A stretch of 64,000 nucleotides of DNA from JBCBKU01 sp038521345 (GTDB lineage Bacteria; Pseudomonadota; Alphaproteobacteria; Rhodobacterales; Rhodobacteraceae): the NCBI GenBank assembly GCA_038521345.1, contig JBCBKU010000007.1, positions 1 to 64,000 on the forward strand, read 5' to 3'. Below are positions 40,505-49,181 of this stretch, one piece after another. Below the pieces are notes generated by a model. The model was not told where the DNA came from and made no database searches. It saw nothing but the letters and a program-made list of their open reading frames with translations. The stretch's first letter is position 1; each line of letters begins with the position of its first letter. A program made the translations under genes and the position numbers.

Positions 40505-42538
40505 GTGTCCGAGACTGAAATGCCACAGGTGATCTTCACCCCGTCCGGCAAACGCGGACGCGTGACGGCGGGAACGTCGGTTCTCGACGCTGCGCGGGCA
40601 CTGGGCGTCGATCTGGACAGTGTATGCGGCGGGCGCGGCATCTGCTCGAAATGTCAGGTGACGCCCGGGACCGGCACGTTCACGAAACACGGGATCGAGG
40701 TGGCCCCGGACGCTCTCAGCCCGTGGAACGCGGTCGAAGCCCGCTACGACGAAAAGCGTGGTTTGGCCGATGGCCGCCGGTTGGGCTGTCAGGCGCGGAT
40801 CTGTTCCGACGTCGTCGTGGATGTGCCGCCGGAGAGCCAAGTGCACAGGCAGGTTGTCCGAAAGTCCGCCGATGCGCGGGCCATCGACATGGACCCGGCG
40901 ACCCGGCTTTACGTGGTCGAGGTGGCCGAACCCGATATGCATGCGCCCACCGGCGATTTCGAACGTCTTGCCGAGGCGCTTCTGCGGGAATGGGAGGTGG
41001 AGCATGTGACCGCCCCGCTTGCCGTTCTGAACCGGCTTCAGCCGACCCTGCGCACGGGCGGCTGGCAGGCCACGGTGGCGGTGCATCAACCGCGGCCCGG
41101 TGGACCGTCCGAGATCATCGGGATTTGGCCCGGGTATTTCGAGGGGCCGCTCTTCGGCCTCGCCATCGATCTCGGGTCCACCACGATCGCGGCCCATCTG
41201 ACCGATCTCAGCACCGGCGAGGTCCGCGCGGCCTCGGGCCTTATGAACCCTCAGATCCGGTTCGGCGAAGACCTGATGAGTCGCGTCAGCTATGCCATGA
41301 TGAATTCCGGCGGGGCTGCCGAAATGACCGCGGCGGTTCGAGAAGCGCTGGATACACTTGCCGCCGGTCTGATCGAAGAAGCCGGCCTGAAGCGCGAACA
41401 GGTGGTCGAGGCCGTGATCGTCTGCAACCCGGTCATGCATCATCTTCTCTTAGGTATCGATCCTGTCGAACTGGGTCAGGCCCCGTTTGCGCTTGCCACA
41501 TCGGAGGCGCTTAGCCTGGCTGGCACAGATCTGGGCCTGCATTCGGCGGCCCCGGCGCTGCGGGCCTATCTGCTGCCCTGCATCGCGGGCCATGTCGGGG
41601 CCGATGCCGCGGCCGTGGCACTCGCCGAAGCGCCCGAGGCACGCGACGCGCTGTCCCTCATCATCGATGTCGGCACGAATGCCGAGCTGCTGCTGGGCAA
41701 CCGCGACCGGGTGCTTGCCTGCTCGTCACCCACCGGACCGGCCTTTGAAGGTGCTCAGATCTCATCGGGTCAACGTGCCGCGCCAGGCGCGATCGAGCGT
41801 GTGTCCATCGATCCCGAGACCAAGGAACCGCGATTCCGGGTCATCGGTTCGGAGCTCTGGTCCGACGATCCGGGTTTCGCCCGTGCCACTGCCACCACCG
41901 GCGTTACCGGCATCTGCGGATCGGGCATTATCGAGGTGGTGGCCGAGATGCGGCGCGCCGGCGTTCTGGATCCGTCCGGCCTCATCGCCTCGCCGACACA
42001 GGGCAGAACCGACCGGCTCATCCCCGACGGCCGGACCCACGCCTATGTCCTTTACGACGGGACCGGAGACGGCGGTCCGCGCGTCACGGTCACCCAGGGC
42101 GACATCCGCGCGATCCAGCTTGCCAAGTCCGCGCTTTATGCAGGAGCGCGGCTCCTGATGGACGAGATGGGGGTGGACCGGGTCGACCGGGTCGTTCTGG
42201 CCGGGGCGTTCGGCGCGCACATCTCGCCCGAACACGCAATGATCCTCGGCATGATCCCGGATTGCGACCTTTCGCAGGTGACATCCGCCGGCAATGCCGC
42301 CGGTACGGGCGCGCGTATTGCGCTCTGTTCTCGCACGGCGCGGGACGCCATCGAGCGTCAGGTCCGCCGCATCACCAAGGTCGAAACCGCGATCGAGCCC
42401 CGGTTTCAGGAGCATTTCGTGGCCGCCAACGCGATCCCCCACGCATCGGATCCCTTCCCGCACCTGCCGCCCCTGCCCGACGTGGTCTTCGGCGCATCCG
42501 GCGAGACGGGGAGCCGGCGCCGGCGCCGGCGCTCATGA
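40505..42538 (+). CDS. Corrinoid-activating ferredoxin/ASKHA protein (RACo-like)
   Basis: The 677-residue product has an N-terminal 2Fe-2S ferredoxin domain with C41-x5-C47-x2-C50 and C95, a linker, and a large ASKHA domain (from about residue 215, GLAIDLGSTTIAAHL; also IIDVGTNAELLLG and VVLAGAFGAHISPEHA). This is the layout of reductive activators of corrinoid proteins, which use ATP to return Co(II) to Co(I). A GTG start is chosen; GAGGG lies upstream. The C-terminus ends in RRRRRRS. Its partner corrinoid protein must lie elsewhere. The methyl-THF methyltransferase encoded nearby would use the same corrinoid protein. Confidence 0.9.
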   Translation: MSETEMPQVIFTPSGKRGRVTAGTSVLDAARALGVDLDSVCGGRGICSKCQVTPGTGTFTKHGIEVAPDALSPWNAVEARYDEKRGLADGRRLGCQARICSDVVVDVPPESQVHRQVVRKSADARAIDMDPATRLYVVEVAEPDMHAPTGDFERLAEALLREWEVEHVTAPLAVLNRLQPTLRTGGWQATVAVHQPRPGGPSEIIGIWPGYFEGPLFGLAIDLGSTTIAAHLTDLSTGEVRAASGLMNPQIRFGEDLMSRVSYAMMNSGGAAEMTAAVREALDTLAAGLIEEAGLKREQVVEAVIVCNPVMHHLLLGIDPVELGQAPFALATSEALSLAGTDLGLHSAAPALRAYLLPCIAGHVGADAAAVALAEAPEARDALSLIIDVGTNAELLLGNRDRVLACSSPTGPAFEGAQISSGQRAAPGAIERVSIDPETKEPRFRVIGSELWSDDPGFARATATTGVTGICGSGIIEVVAEMRRAGVLDPSGLIASPTQGRTDRLIPDGRTHAYVLYDGTGDGGPRVTVTQGDIRAIQLAKSALYAGARLLMDEMGVDRVDRVVLAGAFGAHISPEHAMILGMIPDCDLSQVTSAGNAAGTGARIALCSRTARDAIERQVRRITKVETAIEPRFQEHFVAANAIPHASDPFPHLPPLPDVVFGASGETGSRRRRRRS

Positions 42539-42587
42539 CCCGCGTTCTTGACCCCCGCACAGCAGTCGCGTAACCCGGGCGGCCTCG

Positions 42588-42661
42588 GCGGGTATGATGT
42601 AATGGTAGCCTGTCAGCTTCCCAAGCTGAACGCGCGGGTTCGATTCCCGCTACCCGCTCCA
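42588..42661 (+). tRNA. tRNA-Gly(CCC)
   Basis: A 74-nt cloverleaf with acceptor arms GCGGGTA and TACCCGC, D-loop GTAATGGTA, anticodon stem TCAGC/GCTGA with loop TTCCCAA (anticodon CCC), and T-arm CGGGTTCGATTCCCG. The CCA end is encoded. It lies 49 bp after the reactivase gene and 14 bp before the end of the convergent aldolase gene. Confidence 0.97.
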
Positions 42662-42675
42662 GAGATCACATTCGG

Positions 42676-43491
42676 TCAGTAGCCACCGCCGTCAGGCTTC
42701 TCGCCGGGTCCCGATTGACCAATCAGCGCCCTTGCCTCTGCCACGCTTTCGCGGGCAGCCCGCGCCATCAATAGCGCGTCGCCTTCGATCGTCACCATGT
42801 CAAATCCCCAACCGATGGCCTCGCCCGCATAGGACGCTGACCCGGTGTGGATGGCCGCACGCAGCCCTGCAGCCTTCGCCGCCTCGAGGATCCTCTGGAT
42901 CACCTCCAGCATTTCGGGTTCGCGTCGGTCCTGTCCCGGCTGCAGACGCCCCTGCGTGACGCCAAGAGACAGGTCCGACGGACCGATATAGATCCCATCA
43001 AGCCCCTCGGTCGCGCAGATCGCCTCGACATTCTCGACCGCCACACCGGTTTCGATCATGGCAAAGGCGAGAACCTCGTCATTGGCCCCGCCGTAATAAT
43101 CGGGTCCGGCCGAAAAGTTGGCACGGATGGGCCCGAAGCTGCGCGTGCCCTTGGGCGGATAGCGCATGTATTCAACGAACTGCGCGGCCTCGTCCGCCGT
43201 GTTCACCATCGGGCAAATGACGCCGTAGGCACCACCGTCGAGGCACTTCATGATAACGCCCGGCTCCAGCCACGGCACCCGCACCAACGGCGTGACCCCC
43301 GACGCGCGCAGGGCCTGCAACATCCCCTTGGCATCGCTATAGTCAAGAAACCCGTGCTGGAGGTCGATGGTCAGGCTGTCATAGCCTTGTTCGGCCATGA
43401 CTTCCGCCGTGTACGAGTTGCCCACGGACAACCAGCCATTGATTGTTGAGCGGCCGTCATTCCATGCCCGCTTCAGCGCGTTCGGTTTCAT
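42676..43491 (-). CDS. HpcH/HpaI-family class II aldolase
   Basis: The 271-residue product is a metal-dependent barrel aldolase. Its clear parts are INGWLSVGNSYTAEVMAEQG, DSLTIDLQHG (catalytic His region), PLVRVPWLEP, MIETGVAVENVEAI (metal-binding Glu) and GIYIGPSDLSLGV (metal-binding Asp). The family cleaves 2-keto-3-deoxy sugar acids to pyruvate and an aldehyde. AGGAG precedes the ATG at good spacing. It is the last gene of the minus-strand sugar-acid operon, where it could split the final keto acid. The exact substrate cannot be told. Confidence 0.88.
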   Translation of the reverse strand: MKPNALKRAWNDGRSTINGWLSVGNSYTAEVMAEQGYDSLTIDLQHGFLDYSDAKGMLQALRASGVTPLVRVPWLEPGVIMKCLDGGAYGVICPMVNTADEAAQFVEYMRYPPKGTRSFGPIRANFSAGPDYYGGANDEVLAFAMIETGVAVENVEAICATEGLDGIYIGPSDLSLGVTQGRLQPGQDRREPEMLEVIQRILEAAKAAGLRAAIHTGSASYAGEAIGWGFDMVTIEGDALLMARAARESVAEARALIGQSGPGEKPDGGGY

Positions 43492-43502
43492 GGCAACTCC
43501 TC

Positions 43503-44393
43503 CTAACGGTGCAGTTCGGCGCCGACGATCTCTTCGATCACCCGCGTCACCACCCAATTGTCGCCGTTCGGATGTTTCGTTTTGCCGGCGTGAAAAAGCT
43601 GCATCGCAGTCGAGGCCGTGTGCATCGGCACGCCAAGCTGGCGCGCAAGATCGAGCGAAATCACCAGATCTTTGTGCATTGTGGCGATGTGGCTGCCCGT
43701 GCCTTCGAACTTGCGATCAATGATGTTCTCGAGCGCGGTCTTGGTGATCCCGCAGCCGCCGGAAGACGACGTGACGACATCGAAGAGAACCTGACCGGGC
43801 ACACCGGCCTTGGCAGCGAGAACGGCGGCCTCGAAGGTTGCCGAGAACATCGACCCCAGAAGCGATTGCAGGCAGGCCTTCACGGTCTGGCCCATGCCGG
43901 CATCGGTGCCCACGTGGTGGATCGAAGCCGAAACAGCATCCATCCACGGTTTTGCCTTCGTCAGGGCGGCCTCGGTTGCGGAGGCCATCATTGTCAGTGT
44001 CCCGCCCTGGGCGCCGGGAAACCCGCCCGAGACCGGACTGTCGATCAGGTGGAGCCCCGACCCCGCAAGACCTGCGCCGATCTCTTCGGCCTCGTGCGGC
44101 TTGATCGTGGCCGTCAGGAGGATGATGCCCCCTTCGGCCATGGTCTCTTTCAGCCCGCCAGAGCCCAAGATCACATCCTTGGCCTGGTCGCCGGTCATCA
44201 CCATGACGAAGACGACGTCGGCCGCAGCGCCCACGGCACCCGCGCTCTCGCCCGCCATGCCCCCCATGGCAGTGAAGGCCTCCATGCGCCGGGCCGAAAG
44301 ATCGAACCCCGTCGTCGAAAACCCATTTGAAATCAGGTTCTTGGCCAGACCAGAGCCCATATCGCCCAGTCCCACGACTCCCGCGGTTGGCAT
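43503..44393 (-). CDS. Beta-hydroxyacid dehydrogenase (HIBADH family)
   Basis: The 296-residue product has the Rossmann motif GLGDMGSGLAKNL, the substrate loop DSPVSGGFPGAQGG and the catalytic Lys in GMGQTVKACLQSLLG. The C-terminal helical domain (NGDNWVVTRVIEEIVG) completes the family fold. Relatives include tartronate semialdehyde reductase, 3-hydroxyisobutyrate dehydrogenase and L-threonate dehydrogenase (LtnD). An excellent GGGAGGG site precedes the start. Its place beside an HpcH aldolase suggests it oxidises or reduces a hydroxy acid in the same pathway. Two more paralogues lie downstream in the window. Confidence 0.9.
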   Translation of the reverse strand: MPTAGVVGLGDMGSGLAKNLISNGFSTTGFDLSARRMEAFTAMGGMAGESAGAVGAAADVVFVMVMTGDQAKDVILGSGGLKETMAEGGIILLTATIKPHEAEEIGAGLAGSGLHLIDSPVSGGFPGAQGGTLTMMASATEAALTKAKPWMDAVSASIHHVGTDAGMGQTVKACLQSLLGSMFSATFEAAVLAAKAGVPGQVLFDVVTSSSGGCGITKTALENIIDRKFEGTGSHIATMHKDLVISLDLARQLGVPMHTASTAMQLFHAGKTKHPNGDNWVVTRVIEEIVGAELHR

Positions 44394-44483
44394 GCCTATC
44401 CCTCCCGATTGGCGTTTTGATCTATCGACAGGCAAGGACGCCCGATGGTCAAGCGAAAAGGATCACAAACAAGACCCCGTGCC

Positions 44484-45572
44484 TCAGACCTCGAAGGCCG
44501 CGAGCCGATCCCAGTCGAAGGCGACGCCAGTGCCGGGCACGTCCGGTGCCACCGCGCGCGCGCCTTCGAGCACGAGTGGCCGGGTTGTGTAGCGATCAAT
44601 GGGGAACGAATGCACCTCAAGCCATCCGGCATTCTCCTGCCCCGAAACGAGGCTGACGTGAAGCTCCTGCATCCCGTGGCTGCAGGCCGGGATGCCTGCC
44701 GCGCGCGCCGTCGCCGCGGCCCGAAGCCACCCGGTGATCCCCCCGCAATTGGACGCATCGGGCTGGAGAAAGCCGAGCTGCGCATGTTCGACCGCCAGTT
44801 CGAATTCGTGGATCGTGTGCAGATTCTCACCCATTGCAAGCGGGATGGGGGTCTGGGCTGCCAGCCGCCCATAGGCGGCATAGGCGTCGGGGATCATCGG
44901 CTCTTCAAACCAGAGGGGATCATAGGGCTCGAACGCGCGCGCCGCGGCCAGCGCACCGGCCTCGTCGAGCGCGTAGTTGGCATCCACTGCAAATGCGATA
45001 TCGGGTCCGACAAGATCACGAACCGCCGCTACGCGGGCCACATCATCGGTCAGCTGCGGCCGCCCCACCTTGATTTTGATGCCGTCGAAGCCTTCGGAGA
45101 GGTAGCCCTCGATCGACCGAAGGAGTTTGGGCAGGTCATAGCCAAGATCAATGCCGCCGCGATACGCCCGGCATCGATCCGATACGCCGCCCGCCATCGC
45201 AACCAGCGATTGCCCGCTCACCCGCCCCCGAAGATCCCAAAGCGCGATATCCGCCGCGGAAATCGCAAAGGAGGCGATGCCGCCACGGGCCACGTAGTGA
45301 ACATGCCACTGCATCCCGTCATAAAGGTCTTCGACGGCGCCTGAGTCCTTTCCGATCAGGAACGGCGCCAGATCGTGCACTAGCATTGCCCGAATGGCGT
45401 GCCCGCCCTTGCCACCTGTGTAGGTGTATCCCGTACCCTCGATTCCGTCTTCGGTGGTGATGGTCGCCGTCACCAGCTCGAAATGGGTGTGGTCGCCATG
45501 TTTGGCATCCACGAGGACCTCGTCGAGCGGTACGTGAAAAAGCCGCGCCGAAACGTCCCGTATCGCGCTCAC
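44484..45572 (-). CDS. Enolase-superfamily sugar-acid dehydratase/racemase (MR subgroup)
   Basis: The 362-residue product shows the MR-subgroup pattern. GIKIKVG gives the K-x-K motif of the barrel, followed by DANYAL, FEEP and MGENLH (the three metal ligands), and CSHGMQE places a His opposite. This pairing fits mandelate-racemase-like enzymes that abstract a proton alpha to a carboxylate, most often acid-sugar dehydratases. The N-terminal capping domain sets the substrate, which I cannot name. The stop of the upstream dehydrogenase overlaps its start by 4 bp. Confidence 0.88.
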   Translation of the reverse strand: MSAIRDVSARLFHVPLDEVLVDAKHGDHTHFELVTATITTEDGIEGTGYTYTGGKGGHAIRAMLVHDLAPFLIGKDSGAVEDLYDGMQWHVHYVARGGIASFAISAADIALWDLRGRVSGQSLVAMAGGVSDRCRAYRGGIDLGYDLPKLLRSIEGYLSEGFDGIKIKVGRPQLTDDVARVAAVRDLVGPDIAFAVDANYALDEAGALAAARAFEPYDPLWFEEPMIPDAYAAYGRLAAQTPIPLAMGENLHTIHEFELAVEHAQLGFLQPDASNCGGITGWLRAAATARAAGIPACSHGMQELHVSLVSGQENAGWLEVHSFPIDRYTTRPLVLEGARAVAPDVPGTGVAFDWDRLAAFEV

Positions 45573-46531
45573 ATCAAGTGCCGCGTTTCAGGGACCGAGG
45601 TCAGCACCTTTCCGTCCTTCAGGAACTGACTGAGATTGTCGCAGACCAGTTGGCCCATGGCCGCCCGGGTCTCGACCGTGGCCGATCCCACATGGGGAGC
45701 GAGAACAACATGTTCCATCGACTTCAGCGCATCGGGCACCTTGGGTTCGGCATCAAAGACATCCAGCCCCGCCCCGCCCAGACGCCCCTCTTGCAGGGCA
45801 GCAACCAAGGCTGGCTCATCGACCACCGATCCGCGCGAGACATTGATCAGGATCCCCTCGGGCCCCAGCGCCGCGATGACCTCGGCACTGACCAGGTGGC
45901 GGGTCGCAGGCCCGCCGGGCGTGATGGCGACAAGGACATCTGCTTCGGCCGCCATCTCCTTGAGATCCGGATAGAATTCCCCCGGCGCATCTTTCTTCGA
46001 CCGGGCGTGGTACAGGATCCGCGCCCCAAAGGCCCCGGCCCGGGCCGCAATGGTCTGACCGATCCGGCCATAGCCGACGATGCCGACGGTCCGGTTCTGA
46101 ACCGAGCGAGTCAGCGGCATGTTGCCCTCGGCTTCCCACCGGCCTTCCCGCACCCATCGGTCGGCCACGATCAAGCGGCGCGATACCGCAAGCCACAGCA
46201 TGATGGCCGTATCCGCGACCTCGTCGTTCAGGACATCGGGTGTGTGGGCCACGAGAATTCCACGCTCTGCAAAGGCGGGCGCGTCGATCGCGTCATAGCC
46301 CACCCCGTAGGACGAGACGACCTTGAGGTTGGTCAGCGCCGCCGCAACGTCCTCGGGCACACCCCAGTGGCCATCGGTCGCCACGGCGACAAACCCCGCA
46401 CCCCGTTCTGAAAGGAACGTGGCCCGGTCTTCCTGGTCGAACAGTTTCGTCACCGCGAACTCGGCCTCGAACCGCTCCCGCATGACATCTGTCACATTTC
46501 CGATCTGAAGAAGGCCGGGTTTATCAGTCAT
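45569..46531 (-). CDS. D-2-hydroxyacid dehydrogenase (GhrB-like)
   Basis: The 320-residue product has the coenzyme motif GIVGYGRIGQTIAARA, and the catalytic Arg in INVSRGSVVDE, Glu in DVFDAEPKVP and His in LAPHVGSAT. The family reduces glyoxylate, hydroxypyruvate and similar 2-keto acids with NAD(P)H. Here it probably removes or recycles a two- or three-carbon keto acid released by the aldolase or the FAH hydrolase. Overlaps with both neighbours tie it to the operon. Confidence 0.92.
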   Translation of the reverse strand: MTDKPGLLQIGNVTDVMRERFEAEFAVTKLFDQEDRATFLSERGAGFVAVATDGHWGVPEDVAAALTNLKVVSSYGVGYDAIDAPAFAERGILVAHTPDVLNDEVADTAIMLWLAVSRRLIVADRWVREGRWEAEGNMPLTRSVQNRTVGIVGYGRIGQTIAARAGAFGARILYHARSKKDAPGEFYPDLKEMAAEADVLVAITPGGPATRHLVSAEVIAALGPEGILINVSRGSVVDEPALVAALQEGRLGGAGLDVFDAEPKVPDALKSMEHVVLAPHVGSATVETRAAMGQLVCDNLSQFLKDGKVLTSVPETRHLM

Positions 46532-47372
46532 CGGCCTTCACCTCTTGGCGTTGGGTGCCGAGCCCGTCGATCGACAATTCCATCACGTCGCCGGCTTTCA
46601 GATAGACCGGCGCGGGCTTCATCCCCATGCCGACACCGGGGGGTGTACCCGTCGAGATCACGTCGCCCGGGTGCAGGGTCATCAGATGCGACAGGTGCGA
46701 AATGATCTGGGCCACCGTGAAGATCATGGTCGACGTGGTTCCGGTCTGCATCCGCGTCCCGTTCACGTCGAGCCACATGCCTAGCGATTGTGGATCCGGA
46801 ACCTCATCGCGGGTGACCAGCCAAGGCCCCGTCGGACCGAAGGTGTCCGGCGACTTGCCCTTGGTCCACTGGCCCGTGAGTTCGATCTGAAACTCGCGCT
46901 CGGACACGTCGTTGCAGACGCAATAGCCAGCGACGTGGTTCAGGGCGTCCGCCTCGGAGACGTATTTCGCGGTCGTGCCGATCACGACGCCAAGCTCAAC
47001 CTCCCAATCGGTCTTCGTGGATCCGCGCGGCATGACCACATCGTCATTCGGGCCCACAATGGCCGAGTTGGCCTTGAGAAACAGGATCGGGTGCTCGGGG
47101 ATCGCCGCGCCGGTTTCGGCTGCGTGATCCGAGTAGTTCAAGCCGATGCACATGAACTTGCCGATGCTGCCGACACAGGGACCGAGGCGCGGATCGCCGT
47201 CCACGGCGGGAAGGCTTGCCGGATCGAGCGCACGCAGCGCATCCATGGACGCATCGCCGAGCATATGCCCGTCAACGTCGCTCACATGGGCCGAGAGGTC
47301 GCGCAGCGTTCCGTCCCCGTCGATCATGCCAGGCTTTTCAGCCCCGGCTTCGCCATAGCGCACCAGTTTCAT
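46524..47372 (-). CDS. Fumarylacetoacetate hydrolase-family protein
   Basis: The 282-residue product shows IGLNYSDHAAETG, the metal-binding TDWEVELGVVIG (Glu ligands), and NDVSEREFQIE, the usual FAH-family motifs. A late VISTGTPPGVGMGM supplies the active-site loop. Relatives in sugar-acid operons hydrolyse 2,4-diketo-3-deoxy sugar acids (for example in L-fucose and L-rhamnose breakdown) to pyruvate and a hydroxy acid. This fits the dehydrogenase and IlvD-type dehydratase encoded upstream. The exact diketo acid is unproved. Confidence 0.9.
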   Translation of the reverse strand: MKLVRYGEAGAEKPGMIDGDGTLRDLSAHVSDVDGHMLGDASMDALRALDPASLPAVDGDPRLGPCVGSIGKFMCIGLNYSDHAAETGAAIPEHPILFLKANSAIVGPNDDVVMPRGSTKTDWEVELGVVIGTTAKYVSEADALNHVAGYCVCNDVSEREFQIELTGQWTKGKSPDTFGPTGPWLVTRDEVPDPQSLGMWLDVNGTRMQTGTTSTMIFTVAQIISHLSHLMTLHPGDVISTGTPPGVGMGMKPAPVYLKAGDVMELSIDGLGTQRQEVKADD

Positions 47373-47383
47373 GGACCGTCTCC

Positions 47384-49171
47384 TTAGTGATTGTCGCGCG
47401 GCAGATGTTTCGCCGCGATTTGTTTGTAGGCATCTGCGCCGTCGAGGGTCATGCCCTCCGCAAAGGGACGCACCTTTTCGCGGAAGATCTCCTGCCAGGG
47501 CGACTGGCTTGCGGGCGCGAAAGGCCGATCCGGCAAGGACGCGCGCCGCGCCGCCAACTCCGCGTCGTCAACAAGCATGTTCGCCGTCCCAGCACCGAGG
47601 TCGATGCGGATCCGATCACCCGTCTGGACAAGCGCCAGTCCGCCACCCGCCGCCGCCTCGGGCGACGCATTCAGGATGGATGGAGAGCCCGACGTCCCGG
47701 ATTGCCGCCCGTCGCCGAGGCAGGGAAGCGAATGCACGCCCTTCTTCAGGAGATAAGCGGGCGGACGCATGTTCACGACTTCCGCGCCGCCGGGATATCC
47801 GATAGGTCCCGCCCCTCGCATAACCAAGATGCAAAATTCATCTATTTCAAGCTCTTCGTCGTCGATCTTCGCGTGAAACTCTTCGGGGCCGTCAAAGACC
47901 ACCGCCCGGCCCTCGAACGCGTTCGGATCATCGGGATTCTCCAGATACCGGGTGCGGAACTCGTCCGAGATCACGCTGGTCTTCATGATCGCGCTGTCGA
48001 AGAGGTTGCCCTTGAGGTTCAGGAAACCCGCGCCCGTTAGCATGGGCTCGGCCACGGTCCTGATCACGTCGGTGTTCTCGGCGCGGCGTTGCCCACAATT
48101 CTGCCCGATCGAGAGCCCGTTGGCGGTCACGGCTTCGGGATGCGGCAAAAGCCCCTCGGCCATCAGCTCTCCGATCACCGCCGGAACGCCGCCGGCGCGG
48201 TGGTAGTCCTCGCCCAAGTATTCACCCGCGGGTTGAAGGTTCACAAGCAAGGGCACATCGTGTCCAAGCCTCTGCCAGTCGTCATTGTCGAGAGGCACGC
48301 CAAGATGCCGGGCGATCCCGTTCAGGTGGATCGGGGCATTCGTCGACCCGCCGATTGCCGAGTTCACCACAATTGCGTTCTCAAACGCGGCGCGAGTCAT
48401 GATCTTCGAGGGCAACAGATCCTCGTCCACCATGTCGACGATCCGGCGCCCGGTTTCATAACTGATCTGGCCGCGCTCTCGGTAAGGCGCCGGGATTGCT
48501 GCCGAGCCGGGCAATTGCATGCCCAATGCCTCGGCCAGAGAATTCATCGTGGTCGCGGTGCCCATCGTGTTGCAGTAGCCGACCGAGGGTGTCGAGGAGG
48601 CAACGAGCTCCATGAACCCGTCGTCGTCAATCTCGCCTGCCGCCAGCATCTCGCGCGCCTTCCAGACGATGGTCCCGGACCCCGTGCGCTCGCCGCGGAA
48701 CCAGCCGTTCAGCATTGGACCGACCGACAGTGCGACCGCCGGAATGTCGACGGTGGCCGCAGCCATCAGAAGCGCGGGCGTGGTCTTGTCGCAGCCAATC
48801 ATCAGGACGACCCCATCGATCGGATAACCGAACAGAGTCTCGACAAGGCTCAGATACGCGAGGTTCCGGTCCAGCATCGCAGTGGGCCGCTTCCCCGTTT
48901 CCTGAATCGGATGGACGGGGATTTCGATCACCGTCCCGCCAGCGGAAATCACCCCGTCGCGCACCCGCTTGGCAAGCTCCAGATGGTGGCGATTGCAGGG
49001 CGAGAGATCACTGCCGGTCTGGGCAATCCCAATGATAGGCTTGCCCGACTGCAACTCTTCCCGGGTGAGGCCGTAGTTCAGGTAGCGCTCGGTATAGAGC
49101 GCCGTCATCTCGCGATCAGCCGGGTTGTTGAACCATTTGCGCGAACGGAGGTGTTTGGGATCTTTTGGCAT
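47384..49171 (-). CDS. IlvD/Edd-family sugar-acid dehydratase
   Basis: The 595-residue product has the Fe-S cysteines of the family in DLSPCNRHH, MIGCDKTTPALL and YCNTMGTATTMNS, and IGGSTNAPIHLNGIA with PCLGDGRQSGTSGSPS near the C-terminus. This group includes arabonate, xylonate and fuconate-type dehydratases. It removes water from an aldonate to give a 2-keto-3-deoxy acid. GGAGAG lies at the correct distance from ATG 49171. It is flanked by the SDR and the FAH hydrolase, which together give the nonphosphorylative (2,4-diketo) route. Confidence 0.93.
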   Translation of the reverse strand: MPKDPKHLRSRKWFNNPADREMTALYTERYLNYGLTREELQSGKPIIGIAQTGSDLSPCNRHHLELAKRVRDGVISAGGTVIEIPVHPIQETGKRPTAMLDRNLAYLSLVETLFGYPIDGVVLMIGCDKTTPALLMAAATVDIPAVALSVGPMLNGWFRGERTGSGTIVWKAREMLAAGEIDDDGFMELVASSTPSVGYCNTMGTATTMNSLAEALGMQLPGSAAIPAPYRERGQISYETGRRIVDMVDEDLLPSKIMTRAAFENAIVVNSAIGGSTNAPIHLNGIARHLGVPLDNDDWQRLGHDVPLLVNLQPAGEYLGEDYHRAGGVPAVIGELMAEGLLPHPEAVTANGLSIGQNCGQRRAENTDVIRTVAEPMLTGAGFLNLKGNLFDSAIMKTSVISDEFRTRYLENPDDPNAFEGRAVVFDGPEEFHAKIDDEELEIDEFCILVMRGAGPIGYPGGAEVVNMRPPAYLLKKGVHSLPCLGDGRQSGTSGSPSILNASPEAAAGGGLALVQTGDRIRIDLGAGTANMLVDDAELAARRASLPDRPFAPASQSPWQEIFREKVRPFAEGMTLDGADAYKQIAAKHLPRDNH

Positions 49172-49181
49172 TGCTCTCTCC

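Noticed and set aside
42513..42532. GGCGCC-type tandem repeat
   Set aside because: It is part of the arginine codon run at the end of the reactivase gene; too short and in frame, so not a repeat array.
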